Shown here in pieces: positions 1 to 12,567 of a DNA stretch of 64,000 nucleotides. The first letter of the stretch is position 1. The number at the start of each line of letters is the position of its first letter. Under the pieces are notes generated by a model. It was not told where the DNA came from. It did no database searches and saw only the letters and a list, made by a program, of their open reading frames with translations. The translations under genes were made by a program, and so were the position numbers. The DNA comes from Trichopria drosophilae (taxonomy: Eukaryota > Arthropoda > Insecta > Hymenoptera > Diapriidae), in contig CM059586.1 in the NCBI GenBank assembly GCA_030407085.1, positions 84,441,501-84,505,500 on the forward strand. Direction: 5' to 3'.

Positions 1-100
1 TAAACGATAAAACCCATGTTATCCCTAAATTGAAAATGGTTTTACAATTTTCGTAAATAAAAGTCTCTCAGTGTAGTTTAAAAATTAATTTGTTCCAACA
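1..100. repeat. Dispersed repeat, copy 1 (partner at 55447-55545)
   Basis: The first hundred bases align by eye with 55447-55545 in the same orientation, sharing CCTAAATTGA and AATAAAAGT followed by TCTCAG. The copy is cut by the window edge, so its true left end is unknown. Weaker similarity may continue to about 410 (TATTTATGAGC here and near 55801). No coding potential is seen. Confidence 0.5.
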
Positions 101-550
101 TTTTTAGCAAAAAATTCGTAGTATTTGGATTTAACGGTCACGATTACTAATTTAAACTCCATTAAAACAAATTTAAGACGGTGTTATTTTGAATTTCAAA
201 AATGTTTTGCCAAATTCATAATGAATAACTTCGAAAACTCCTGAATAACAAATTTGAACTGTTTTCTTATTGAGTTTTCTTCGCATGAAATATAGAGAAA
301 CGTTTAGAAATGCTGAAATATCAAAAATTCTGAGTCAGAATTAACAATACCTTTTTATTAAACTTTATCTCGAGGAGGTCTTTATTTATGAGCTTTTATT
401 TCCATGAAAGGTTTAAACTGATTACAATGAGTTACAAAAAACAAAAGGTCGAGGTTCATTTCAAAACAATTATATTTATTGAAGGTTAGGGTCAATGAAC
501 AAGACTAAAGTACACCGAATTTGTCATGAGGTCATTTGCATTAAAATTGC
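101..550. other. AT-rich, no recognisable gene
   Basis: Nothing but AT-rich sequence, possibly a decayed extension of the repeat at the window start. Confidence 0.5.
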
Positions 551-1166
551 CGTTGAAGTGTTAAAACATCTCTTCATTAGCACTTTTTGAGTCACAATAA
601 AACTAATCGGGTTGAAATGTAAACTTCGAATTTTTCGACCCTTAGTGAAATGACACTACCGATAGTATGGGAATTTAGTTAATTTATCAACTACATGTTT
701 ATATGTGTAAAATAGCTGAAATTACAAAAACTTACAGAAAACGGTTCTCTGTGATAATAATGTTCTTTAAACTAATCACTTCAATTTTTTATTTTTGTTT
801 GCTGACCACGTAAAATATATCTGTAGACATTACTTCCCCTACAAATAAAATAGTGAAAATTAAATCTGTAATCAGCGACCCCAGAATGCGTATAACAAGA
901 AATTTCAAACTTTCATCGCCATATTGGATCGTTTATTTTGAATGTAAAAAATTTGTCAAAATGTTTCCAAATTCGAGCTCAGAAATTAAAAAAAAACTCC
1001 AAATGAAAGGTTTAATTCGACTCCGCTTAGATTTTAAAACTTAGTCCTACAAATGACACCCAATATTTTGACACCTATTTTTACTACCATAAAAAAAGGT
1101 TGGTAAATTAGGTTTTATCGTGACTCAAAAAGTGCTGGAAAAGACATTTTCACACTTTAACTTCAA
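551..1166. repeat. Foldback repeat with one CCATATTGG module in the loop
   Basis: The left arm at about 551-604 is complementary to about 1110-1166; the clearest shared block is CACTTTTTGAGTCAC against GTGACTCAAAAAGTG. The roughly 500-bp loop holds one forward module (880-950, with GTAATCAGCGACCCC and GCCATATTGGATC). Weaker pairing may continue outside the arms. It resembles an old foldback (MITE-like) element; no target-site duplication was found. Confidence 0.6.
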
Positions 1167-1189
1167 TAAGTAACCTTTTCTTGATCATT

Positions 1190-2595
1190 ATGACATAAAC
1201 ATTAAATTTTTAAATAAACAGATTTCGACCTTTTTTTATATCTCAGTGTTATTGTTTTATAAGCCTATTAGTTTTGTCTACTCTAAAAATTTTGTAATGG
1301 AACGACATAAAATACAATTGGTTCTAACCCAATATCTTCTCGACAAATGACGATAAATTCCACTATTAGTAGAAGGGGCTCCAACAAAAACTTCTTCAGG
1401 CAGACAATGGTAAAATGTTATTCAAACATTTTAGGATTTTACAGCATTCATATATACCATACACTTAACGGCATTCGCGGATAATCACATTAATGCCGTG
1501 TGTCGTGATGTAAGCACGTTTTTTCCATATCGAGAGCATGGTGCATAATACACTGAACGTCGAATCGCTCACAATGGAGAATATTCCTGATTCGAGTGCG
1601 TTCAGTATTTTTAGAGAACAAATGTCAAACGGTATACGCATGTAAGAACAATGCCGAGATATATCGGCTTGTAAAAATAAAATTAGTAGAAATGCAAATC
1701 GCCTGTCGCTCTAGGTGTCAAGTAGGAAGAGCAAAAGGAAGGAGGAAACCCTGGTGAACAAATAGAACATTTTCTGCCTGACCCGTTGTAATGGATTTCT
1801 CGACAGTATTTGGCAAAGATTTCAATAATTTTTTCCTTGTAATATGATAATACACTTATTCGCGGTAACGTTCAATGCTGGCTAATGTCGAGGAATTCTA
1901 CCAAAATTAAATATTTGATAGCTATAGATATGAAAAATATTCTGGAAAAATATTTTACAAAAATTGTTAAAATGGCGGTCATAACGTCACGTTTACTGAA
2001 TTTCTCATAACTGCGATATATATTTATTTAATTATCGCATTTAAACCAGATTACATTCATAAAACCAGGTACTTTTATTGAAAAATAAAATGATTTTTTT
2101 TTTAATTTCCTTGTGTCAAGAAATTTACCGGAAATATTTTTCAACTTCAATTTTCGTATTGAGCTCGTGTTTTCTCTTTTAGTTGGATATGTTATCTTGC
2201 AGAAAATAACTTCACATTTTATTTCCAACAGAAACAATTAGCGAAGACTCTTGTCATTCTTACGTTATGATTTTTACCAGAACGCAAACCACTGTGCTCA
2301 GCTATGTTCAGGCGAACATCAAAATAATTTTTATTCCAAATATTTGAAAATTTAAACATTTAAATTAATTCGATGCCCAAAAAGTTTACTTGGATTCTTT
2401 GAATAATTCTACTATTCTTCACTATGAAACTAAGCTGACGGTTAAATTCAGGAAGGTGTCGTTGTTTGTTCATGAGTATTTTTAGTGATACACAAAGGAA
2501 CCAGTCCCAGACAATATTAAATTGTATAATACCCCTAAAACTAGGTTTTGATATTATGTTATTAAAGCTGTTGAAGTAGATATTCAGATGCTAGT
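1190..2595. other. AT-rich intergenic or intronic sequence
   Basis: No gene or clear repeat is visible. The part at 1440-1740 is less AT-rich and non-repetitive (GCATTCGCGG, GCATGGTGCATAATAC), the texture of a conserved non-coding element, but conservation cannot be judged here. Confidence 0.4.
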
Positions 2596-2599
2596 CACG

Positions 2600-3420
2600 T
2601 TGCCTAATTACATCAAAATCTGATCTGGGACATAACGTTTGATCTGAACAATACCTGATAAAACTCCTTCATACCAGGGAGTTTTTTTCTGGCGCCTGGG
2701 CATATATTGGCCATCTTTTCTGTCTAGTTTTCCTATGAACATGTAACACTCAACTGGACATGATCTAGCCATAATATATAGCCGTGCACTCATCGAAATT
2801 ATTGGACATTTTCTGTCCTGTTATCGATCATTTTTTCTGGGCGCTGGGATATGCACCTGCTTTGCAGTAGAGTCCCTACTAGACGAATTTATTATATTGC
2901 TATATTACTTTGTGACCCTATTCTTTCTAGCTGAATTAAATTATTTGCCATCCCATTTGGAGTTGATTGAATGACAGAAAACATGTAACAAGTGTGATGT
3001 GAAAAAGACCGAAGTCTGTGCCAAGAAGGAGATAAAAATATCACAATTTACCATCGTTACATCTCCTCAAATTACACAACTACACTTTTCCAGGGTAAAA
3101 TATAAATTATGGCCAGAAACTTATAATTTTCTGTCACACTTCACGTTAGTTTCTGGTAACAAATTGAACCTCAATTATGCCTATCAACTTGCCAATTTCA
3201 AGTTATTTTATAGCAACAGAATATGGACATCAATTATAGTCAGAAACTGGCCACTTTCTGTACAGTGTTCAAGCTGGTTTACCATAACAGAATATGGGCA
3301 TCAATATGGCCAATGCTTGAACTCCAAACATCTCAATTTCTACCTTGGGTATTGTAATTAATTCATGAAAATGTAGACAATTTCGTCATTTTCAGTGTAT
3401 ATCTTGCTGAAACAAGACAG
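2600..3420. repeat. Degenerate cluster of short CTGG/CCAG modules
   Basis: Several short motifs recur in both orientations: TTTTTCTGGCGCCTGGGCAT near 2686 and TTTTTCTGGGCGCTGGGAT near 2832, and variants of GGCCAGAAAC..TTTCTGT at about 3111, 3240 and 3290. The same vocabulary (CCATTTTCTGG, AACATGTAGACCAG) appears in the hairpin insertion near 7.9 kb. A 120-codon frame at 2999-3361 is a by-product of these modules and has no protein features. Confidence 0.45.
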
Positions 3421-3702
3421 TATAGGAATTTTGCAAACATGTCTCAGTGTATATCTACTGAATTACACTCTGGTGATTAATATTCATTAGCCTGGAAAGA
3501 TGATGAAGGTTATTAAAGAGAACGATAATTTGGTTTATTAACTGGACACTTAATTTGAAATATCCGTCTAGAATTTTCGAAACAACAATTACACATAAAA
3601 ATAAACCAGTTTCTGAATTGTACCCACGTAAACAGTTCAGTTTCTAACACTAAAGTAGTCGTCTTTTCTATACAAAAAGGAAGAATTGCTGGACCAGTAA
3701 TT

Positions 3703-3766
3703 AAGTAGTTAGGGTTACAAAACAGACAGTAAGTAGTGGCAGACTACTTGGGCCTAACTACCTAGT
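3703..3766. repeat. Nested short hairpins
   Basis: AAGTAGT (3731-3737) faces ACTACTT (3743-3749) across a 5-base loop, and an outer pair GTAGTTAGG/CCTAACTAC encloses it. Probably the core of a decayed palindromic MITE. Confidence 0.45.
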
Positions 3767-3789
3767 TGTTGGGTCAGCCCCCCTACTTT

Positions 3790-6700
3790 CCGTGTACAAG
3801 TGATGTGTCTAATGCAATTCTAAAATAATTCAATTCGAACACCAGAATTGTTAAACGCATATAAATTTGTGTAAGCGATGGAAGTGTATAGCGGGCGTCG
3901 AAAGTGGCGTAATTATACGACCCACTAAAACTTCATTGGGTAATGCTATGACGCGTAGTCACCTACGCATCGAAAGGCTTCGACATGCGCAGCTCTTCCG
4001 TTCGCGAAACTAGATATTTGACCGGCAGATTAACCTCGAGGCTTTGTTTACAATAGTGATTTAACAAATTTCCCACTATACTATTAAACCAATGGAAATA
4101 TGATGAAAACGTAGGAGAAACGTAATTGACAGCAAAATGTTTTCAATTTTTGTAGGACTGGGTATCAGAAGGAAATTACTTAACATTGATAAATAATGAT
4201 TTTTGCCATCATGTTTTTTAGTAGTTGTAGATATTAACACAATAAGTAGTACATACTTTTTTTGTATTAAGTAACAAACATTGCTTTCTCTACGTTTCAT
4301 ACTTTTCAAAGTAATTGTGGTGTGATCTTTTTGATGATTCTATAAACATTATCAAACATTCTTAACGTCATGACGTAAGCTCATTTTTGAACTTACGAAA
4401 ATATTGATTTTTTTACTTTTAATCATCGTTTATAAAACACACCAATAATCATACAGTTATGAAATTATGAACAAATATTCTTAATGATACAACAAAATTA
4501 TGTACAAAAAAAGGTTTTATTTTATGATTTTTAATCTTTTTTTTTGCGGTTTAAGCATTACATCTATTCCGTAGACAAAACCCGTTTCTTTTTCTTTCAG
4601 TGGATCGCTGCATCCTACATCTGGAATTTCTGACCATCTGGAATTCATAACTCACTATCATTTTTCAGATTTCTCATATTTCTCTCTAAGGATTTTAGGG
4701 TATAATAAATCTACTAATTAAAGTACGTTATGTCAAGGAAATGACAAAACAAAAAAATGTACATGATTTGCTATAAACGATTTTCGAAAATTCAAACCAA
4801 CAAATCTGACTATGAAACAACTTACACTGGCAATATTCCAAGTAAATTCAGGTTGACCTACTGAATAGATCCTCAATTGCAATAACTTTGCTCAAGTAGT
4901 TAAAAGAACTAAAAATTCAATTACTAGAATGAAATTTTAAAGTCAGTTTGCCTAAATTTCAAATGTTTATTTGTACTAATCGAATTAGCGTAGATGTAAC
5001 TGTAAATTATTATATAAACTAAAATTATTTAAGCTAACTATAATAACACAACTTACTTAACTATTTTTATTGTTTGTACTGCGTTCAAGTTAACTATCTA
5101 ATCGATTTTATTCGATAGTTTACTTTTAGTACACAATTAGCAATAATTCTACTATGGTTCTATAAAATAAAAATCTTCTTCAAATTAAAATATATTATTT
5201 CTATAAATTACTCGGTATTTGACAATAAAAACATCGACGAAAGCCCCAAAAATATCTCTGAAGTTTCTTATTAGTTTTTGAACAAAAGTGCTTTTTGTTG
5301 AAACTAAAAGAAAATTAACAGAAAAAAACATTCTAAAAGTTTCTTCGAAAGTTCTAAAAATACGTCAGAATTCGTAAAAAAACACGACTAATTTTGGTAG
5401 ATTGTACGGTCTGATTCTGATGTACAATTAACCATCTGCATTATTGAAGAACCCATTTAAATTTTAAGAGGGTATGAAAATATTTCCAGACATTCCCAAA
5501 ATTCTCCAGTAGCAGTCATTTTATCAATCTGCATGCATTTATAATGGATTCAAATTATCGCTATTCTAAATTCGGCGCGTAAAATTCGATCAACTTCTCC
5601 GATTCCTAAAATATTGCAAGGAACCTCGTCTTATGCTCATGTCCACTTTTGACGTCCTAAATATAGATAATGAATATGAATATCCGTACGATGAATGAGC
5701 GTCGCGTCGATTAAAAATAAATATATCAAAATGCATTAGCATGTAAAAATGGATCTTTTTCTATTTCCTTTCTTTTTTCTTCATACTTTTATATTTAATC
5801 AAATTTTTAATACCAATTATGAGATGGGCTGATCGAAAATACAGAAAGTAAAAAGTGAAAAAAGATTGAATTTTTTAAAGTCGTTCTTAAAATTCTAAAC
5901 ATATTTGAAAAACATTTTTATAGTTGAATTGTTGCTTCCACTTCTCTATTCTACTAGTAATTAAATAAGTTTTTTTTGTTAAAATTAATATGCAAATTAG
6001 GTCAAGTATAGTCCAAACTGGTGTTAAAATTAGGTATTTTTATGCTCTTTTGTTTACATTTGTAAGTAGACCAAACACATTGAAAAAATATTATCTTGTA
6101 TAGGTTGCAGATATAGTTTTCATGTCCACGTAATAAATTCGTATTAATATTCAGTTTAGTTATATTTACTAGACAAGTGATTGGTTTACGTTTTTATGGA
6201 TGTCATAAACACCTACTCGTTTGAAAGTAAGATGTGAAGATTGTTCACTTGTTTTTTATTTATCGTCACTTTCAATACCTAATTATAGGTTTATTAAGCT
6301 TAAATCTATCGTATAAAATTTTACAAATTTTCTAATCTGTAATAACATCAACTTTGTATAATGTAAAAATGTAAAAACATTATGACTAACTAAACATTTA
6401 TAAACTACATGAAGCGCCGAAATGTGGACCATGGTGGGAAACACTAATTTTAGATGGTGGACTTAAATTTAGTTTTGTCATTGAAAATTTGTTTTCAATC
6501 ATATCGAATTAAATGGGATTGAAGATTTAGCACCTCTAGTTATTTCGTAACGTTTAACTTTTAATGACTGTAACCTCCCTATTTATGGAGCTAAAACTCA
6601 TTCGGCATATCTTGAAATACACCTCAAGAGTGGCGATTCGTTTGTTCACTGCATTGGATTAAATTTCACTGCATAAAAAGTGAATTTCCCCACAAATAAA

Positions 6701-6840
6701 TTTAGAGAGTTACTAAATTATCGACGTAGTTAGTTGGCATTAAAGTTGTTGAACAAGTTGAAAATACTTTTTATGCAGAAATTACTTCCACAAGTTTTCG
6801 TTGTATTGAAGCAGTTATCTTTAAAATGCACTTTTCCGCT
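3790..6840. other. Long AT-rich stretch without genes
   Basis: No reading frame with protein character. Two short parts are richer in CpG than their surroundings: 3885-4050 (CGGGCGTCGAAAGTGGCG, GACGCGTAGTC) and 5570-5720 (GCGTCGCGTCG). They are candidates for regulatory sequence only. Confidence 0.4.
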
Positions 6841-6861
6841 GCACGTCCACCTATCTGGCTA

Positions 6862-6894
6862 TATATATATATAAACACCGGTTAATTAGTCAGT
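6862..6894 (+). promoter_or_regulatory. TATA/Inr-like core promoter
   Basis: A TATATATATATAAA run at 6862-6875 begins 30 bases upstream of the A in TCAGTG (TCAGT 6890-6894, A at 6892). TATA at -30 with a TCAGT initiator is the standard arthropod arrangement. No ATG with a clear reading frame follows closely, and the TATA run is low-complexity, so coincidence is possible. A GC-richer block follows at 7024-7260. Confidence 0.4.
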
Positions 6895-7023
6895 GTGAAG
6901 CAGTATCCTACTCAGGCTTCGAAAACTTTACCCTTGAACGTTGCTCGGCATCCAAATTCTGGGGAAATTTCCTGAATAAATCGTTTAACGAGGACTACAT
7001 ATAACGCTTTCGAAAACTTAGCC

Positions 7024-7260
7024 TTAATTAGTCGGCCTTTCAGAGTAATCTATATCGCTTGATAATCTTTTACTAGGCGAGCTACTAAATAACTCGTCTT
7101 CTAGCAGCGGCCTTCCCTTCCCTCTTTGATCACCGACATCCGCCAGCCCCCGCAACAACGACCAACGATTGACGGCCCACGCAGGTTTCGCATATATATT
7201 CGACCTGTCAAACTTTTCCATTAGAAAGCGAAAAGCACCCACGTACCCGCCACTTGAGAT
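7024..7260. other. GC-elevated segment downstream of the promoter-like site
   Basis: Less AT-rich than its flanks and non-repetitive, with CAGCGGCC and ACCGACATCCGCCAGCC. A 72-codon minus-strand frame spans it but has no ATG at its start and no family feature. It could be a 5' untranslated exon or regulatory DNA. Confidence 0.3.
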
Positions 7261-7514
7261 AGGAAATTTTGATGGGGGATATCAATGCTGACCCGAGGAG
7301 TTTGTTTACGTCCTCTGTTATTTCAACATCTCCTGGGAATGTTCATAAGAGAGACGAAATCATCGACTATTTGTTTTGGTACACCTTCGTATTAATTTAA
7401 CGTTCCACACAGAGAGAAACATATAGTTATAGATAACGTAATAAGATGCTATTTTTGTATATCCAAAATAACAACAAAAACGATAAACGACTTTGAACTA
7501 CAAATTGTCGACTA

Positions 7515-7720
7515 TTGGCAACCAGTATTGGTATTTAAATGTCCAATACTGGAAAAAACTAACCAGTATTGGGCACCATTGTATATGCATTACCCTTTTG
7601 ATAATGAGTGAAAATTTTGAAGAATTTTTATGCCGGTACTCGTCAAGAAGGTACCCATTACCGGTTACTCTGCCAGTATTGAACATCTAGACACCAATAT
7701 TGGTTACTGTACTACCTAAT
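7515..7720. repeat. Palindrome cluster built on CCAGTATTGG
   Basis: CCAGTATTGG at 7522-7531 and CCAATACTGG at 7543-7552 form a perfect 10-bp hairpin with an 11-base loop; further copies occur near 7562 (CCAGTATTGG), 7672 (CCAGTATTG) and 7694 (CCAATATTGG). Reading frames of equal extent exist on both strands, as expected for inverted repeats rather than genes. Likely a short MITE. Confidence 0.6.
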
Positions 7721-7802
7721 GTATAGGCCAAAACCGTTTATTTAATGTTTTCATAAATGGACTACTTTTCAAAAGTAAAACACGGAGTTACAAAAAATTA
7801 GT

Positions 7803-8295
7803 TGAATTAACTGGTTCTGCAGCAAAGAAGACAATAATATTGTTCCGTTCACCATTTCCAGACCGTTAAATATGTAATAAACATGCTCAAATCTACACTT
7901 GTAGAAAATTAAGCCATTTTCTGGACAGTTTTTCTGGGCTCCATTAGTTATAACATGTAGACCAGAAAAAATGGCCGGTCGCATTTTCTACTAGGGTATG
8001 TCAAACAAATATTTTAAAAATGTCTTCTTAACCTCAAATCAACCGCAGTTTATATATTCGTGAGTAGTAAAATAGATGTAATAAAATTGATTAAACACAA
8101 AATATAATCTCTTTATATATCTTTAATCTTGTCATATTAAAAATCATTATCGTATATATTTTACAATATTTTGAAGTGTAAAACCAACTTTTTAATGTTC
8201 AAAATACGCAATGATAACTTTTCAGGTTGTTAATTTTACTATTGTTATATACAACAATCATTTCTACGTTTTTTTATGATGCCATTAACCTTTTT
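7803..8295. repeat. Dispersed repeat A (partner at 33630-33967) with insertion
   Basis: Same-orientation similarity with 33630-33967: ACAATAATATTGTTCCGTT, CCTCAAAT..ACCGCAGTTT and a shared tail with AATCATTT. This copy carries about 145 extra bases (roughly 7885-8030) that the partner lacks. No coding content. Confidence 0.65.
7885..8030. mobile_element. Hairpin MITE inserted in repeat A
   Basis: Arms GTAGAAAATTAAGCCATTTT at 7901-7920 and ATGGCC..GCATTTTCTAC at 7971-7990 pair. The partner repeat at 33.7 kb runs straight from AAACAT to AACCTCAAAT, giving an empty-site comparison that supports a discrete insertion. Ends and target duplication are not resolved. Confidence 0.5.
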
Positions 8296-8299
8296 TACT

Positions 8300-10765
8300 T
8301 TCCGTGTCATCAAAAGAACAGGGAGTTTCTGTATTTTTGTGTATTTTTATTTAAAGTTTACGAATATATTGGCTTTTGGTACTGTCTAATATTTTGGCCC
8401 TAATCATTGAAAAAACGCAAAAGACTTGTTTTTTCATGTATTTTGAAAACTAGACAAAACTGCCGTAAAATATACATTGTGTACGATATACTATTTGGTT
8501 AATTAACTGAAAATTAAATTTGGTGAATTTTGATGGAATTTTTGTTGATATTTTTCCAGCCGTTTCTGTGCTGACGTCAGACACTTATCTATACAATTCA
8601 TAAGCTTTGCGAATACATTTTTACTACAAAAATAGATTAACTTGATTTTGGACAAAATTTTTTTGAACTATGTTTTTTTGATTGAAAAAAAAATAGAGGA
8701 CACACGGCAAAGAATAAATTTGAGAGTAAACGTCTTGTTTAGTTAAAAAATAAAAATAAAAAGAACGTTTTGGCGTACAAATTGATAAATAGTAGCCTGT
8801 TTGGACACTGGCGTAGACTCTTCAGGTTTTATCTTGATTTATTATTCATATAATCGACTATTATAATTTTTGTTATAAACCGGTTAAAAAATACTTAATT
8901 TTCATTGATAATATCAAAACCTTATATTTATTGAGTTGTTGACTCAAAATTTCTATGAAAACTATAAAAATCCTAAAAAGCGAATCCTTAACTCTACAAA
9001 TGGCAATTAAATGTATTCATTAGGACTACTTTAACAACTATTCTACAGATATTTATTTTAACGATGCGTTGAAACGTAAGGGAAGACTTGTTTAGTAAAC
9101 TGATGATTTGTGCAACTTAGTATCCCACCTAGTTCCGAAGTCTAATTCGGTCACCACAAGTGATCCACTATTATCTCTACTCTGTAGAGAGTGATTAACT
9201 CTCTGGGATATTCAGGCAGTACATTGTAGACGCTTAATCACTTTATCAGAGAAAAGATCAATTGCGTTATTTTTGCGGGCAGTGTTTCGATGATTGAATA
9301 TTTTTTCTTCAAGTATTTTATAAAAATATAGTTCATACACTATATATTTGTATATTTTTTTAAATGGTCAGTCACTATTAGCATTTGTGATTGATTAATA
9401 CATCTGATAACTAATTAATGTTACCAAAAAATTAATTTCATGAAGTCATGTACTTCTTACGCCTATTAGTGTTCAAGTGTACATCAATCACAGCTAATTA
9501 TGGAGAATAATAATGCTTACGACAAGGAAAGAGATGAAAAGTTACATTTTGTAACTTAGTCAAGCTTCTCTTTTAATTATAAAAATGGAACCTTAAGTGA
9601 AAACAGACATAAGTAGTCAGCCATTTGAGATTATAGCTAATCTGCAATCCTCATAATTTCGAGTATTTTATAGTATCGTCAATTTAATAATAATAATAAT
9701 AATAATATTTCTGTTTTTTATAATTTTATTTCGGTCTATCAGATCTCGCTCATAAATTTTGCGGGTTTCGATGTTATTATGTTTCACGAGATATCGCTGA
9801 TCTGATGACTGTGAAAGCAGATGATTCTTTATGAATTCATCATTATCATAATTCTCCTTTATATATCGCCAAAACATACCAACGGTAGATTACAAGATAT
9901 TTATGTTGATTATGTAATAAACAATTTTGATACGGAAAGTGTATTAGCAGAATTAGGATAGAAAATAATGAAAAAGTGGGAATTATAAAATATCATTCTA
10001 CAAAATATTTAAAATATTTTCTCAAATATTGATATAGTTTCGAATTCTGAAGAATACCTTAAACATTTTCAAATTATTATTCTTAATCCGTAAGATAATA
10101 ATGTAGTTTGAAACAATTATTGTCCGATACGTACCAAATACAGTTGACAAAATTGCACTACCACGGAATGATTTGTAAATGGAGCTACTACAATTACTCA
10201 GCAGGTGCGCAACGGTAGCTTATTCTCGTAAGCAATTCTCGTTGCGGAGTTCGTGCATACTAAGGCATGCATGCGAATTTCAACTGTGAACAGCAATAAC
10301 TAGACAAAAACTGACAATTTTTAAAAAGGGCAAGAACACATTTGGTGTAAATTTTGGTTATGCTTTTAATATATTCTCTGTAACGTAGGGCACCTTGTAT
10401 AACTGTTACTCTTGTGCTTGTTAGGTTAGGTGTTGGTGTTTGCGTTTTCATTTTAGATATCCTTTTAGTGTAATCAAGTAAACAAACCAAAATTAATTTT
10501 TACAAAATAATTCTACTTATTCCATTAAAAAATGTCAACCTGAATTTGGAATCCTGAAAATTACACAGAGGATTAAAAAAAATATGACATAAAATATTCT
10601 TATGTTTAAAATAAAAGCATACGAAAAATGAGTAAATATGATTTTATTTAGCGCCATTTATATTCCAAAATTTTTAATAAAGAAAATCTAGCAGTAAATA
10701 GGTAATCTGGTCTGTAAAAGGCTTTTTTTACATATTATCATGCAAACTAATCAAATTATAAAAAA
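8300..10765. other. AT-rich stretch, no genes
   Basis: No protein-like frame. The segment 10140-10260 is less AT-rich and contains an E-box (CAGGTG, near 10202) in unique-looking sequence, a possible regulatory element. TTAGGTTAGG at 10421-10430 is only two arthropod telomere-type units. Confidence 0.4.
9686..9706. repeat. (AAT)7 microsatellite
   Basis: Seven perfect AAT units, read as an isoleucine run in a spurious minus-strand frame. Confidence 0.95.
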
Positions 10766-10769
10766 TGTC

Positions 10770-12440
10770 AACAGAAGCTTTAGGTCCGCCATTTTTAATT
10801 TTCAAAATGGATAATTAGCTGTGTTATGGGATGAAAATATTAAGAGATTCTAGATTTTGTAAGGAAGTCTTGTGTGAAAATCATTATTATCAAAATGACG
10901 CCACTTAAATCGAACTGCCGTGTAACATTTTTGCTGCTGACATTATGAAGTTTAAGGTCCACTGTCGCCTTTCTTTCACGTTACAGAGAACTCTTTACGG
11001 GATTTAGAAGCGAAAATCCCACGGAAAAAGAACATTGCAGTAAAAAAACACCTGACTTCTTTTAAACAACCGCACGTAGCCTTTCAAATTCTCGTATTTT
11101 ATTTTAATTTTAATGTCATGCTCGTAAAGTTTATAAGATCGAATCAAACTCTTTGAATGTTGTCAAAATGACTTCATATTCGTAAGTAGAGCCCAAACAA
11201 CTATATACACCAGATTTTATTAAAATAAATTGCAATTTTTAGTTTGCAAGTGTCATCATATTGGATTTGCCATTTTTAGTTTTTGAAAAAAGACATCAGA
11301 TTAATAATCCTGGATTCGAAAATCCCTTATGTAACAAGTTTTATAAGATACCCAAAAAACATCCATATACTTAGTTTCATTAATTTAATACACGCCACAT
11401 TTTTGCCGGCCATTTTGGATATATCATTTTGATTTCTCGAAAAGTAACTTCAGGTTTATGATTCAAGAAACTTATAGGTAATTCCTAACGAATAATTCTT
11501 GACGATTTGGTGCAGCATAATATTTTTGAAAAGTTCACTCGTCATCAAACGCCATTTTGCTCCGGCCATGTAGAATTTTCGTATATATTATTATGCATAT
11601 TTTATACCTGGGGACTTAAATATACACTATTATGAGGCTTAAACATTGCCTCTTTTCTTATTAGACATGAAAATATTGATTAACAAGTCTTTTGTAAGAT
11701 TCTAATACAAATTTTATTTATTTCAACTTTTACAAGCACTGAATGAAATTAACTATTTTAATGCTCTGAGGAGGTGAGAATTCAAAATGGCGGATGCAAT
11801 ATGCAGGACAATTTTGTAAAATATCTATTGATTCTTCCAATTTTTGTATCTAGGTTTTTCTGTCTCAGATTACGATTCAGAGGTCAAATTTTTCAGAATC
11901 CAAAATGGGTAAACCAATATGGCGGAAAAATTTGTAAAACATCTACTGAATTTTCTGAAATTTGGTATATTAAGTATTCTTAAATAGGGTATTATTTGTC
12001 ATTAACTCTAAGGTCAAATTTTCAAAATTCAAAATGGTGGACCTAATAAAGAAAATCAAAGATTTCACTTTCCTTCAGTTTCCTAAATTTTTCCAACAAT
12101 AAATACTGTATTAGAATAAGTAGATGGTAATCGTAGCGGTTTGTTATGATTTTTTATGCAATATTATTGCATTTGTTCTGCAGTAATGACAATATAGTTT
12201 ACGTCAACGTCCATATTTTTTACGGCTAAAAACGTTCAATAATCAAAGAGTACCAAGTAACCTATTATTTTAAATTATTAATCATTAATCTCAGCTCACA
12301 TTTATAGCCAGTGAGCAAAAATCCTTTAGTAACTATTTTGAAGATTTAAAATTTTAGAAATTTCGTCAGCCATATTGGATCTGTGATTTTTAATTACGAA
12401 AGTATGACTTTATATTCATAATCAGTGACTCTAAAAACAT
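10770..12440. repeat. Scattered CCATATTGGATCC modules, both orientations
   Basis: Forward-oriented module remnants (GCCATTTT, CATATTGGATTTGCC) lie near 10790, 11250 and 11410; reverse-oriented ones (TTCAAAATGGCGGA, CCAATATGGCGGAAAA, TTCAAAATGGTGGACC) at about 11782, 11915 and 12025; a forward one again at about 12370 (GCCATATTGGATCTGTGATT). Spacing within the reverse block is roughly 110-130 bases. Old, diverged tandem or foldback material. Confidence 0.65.
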
Positions 12441-12567
12441 AGAGAAATGCACAGAAACATTTACCGACCAAGCATGTGAAATATTCCATTATTTTTTTCA
12501 TATCCAGAGCTACCACATTGATTCCGCCATTATTAACATTGTCAAATATATTAAAAAATGACCTTGA

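Noticed and set aside
2999..3361. 120-codon plus-strand frame
   Set aside because: Lies in short repeated CCAG/CTGG modules and lacks an ATG start.
7493..7690. Equal-length frames on both strands
   Set aside because: Mirror images caused by palindromic CCAGTATTGG repeats.
10421..10430. TTAGGTTAGG as telomeric repeat
   Set aside because: Only two units; no array.
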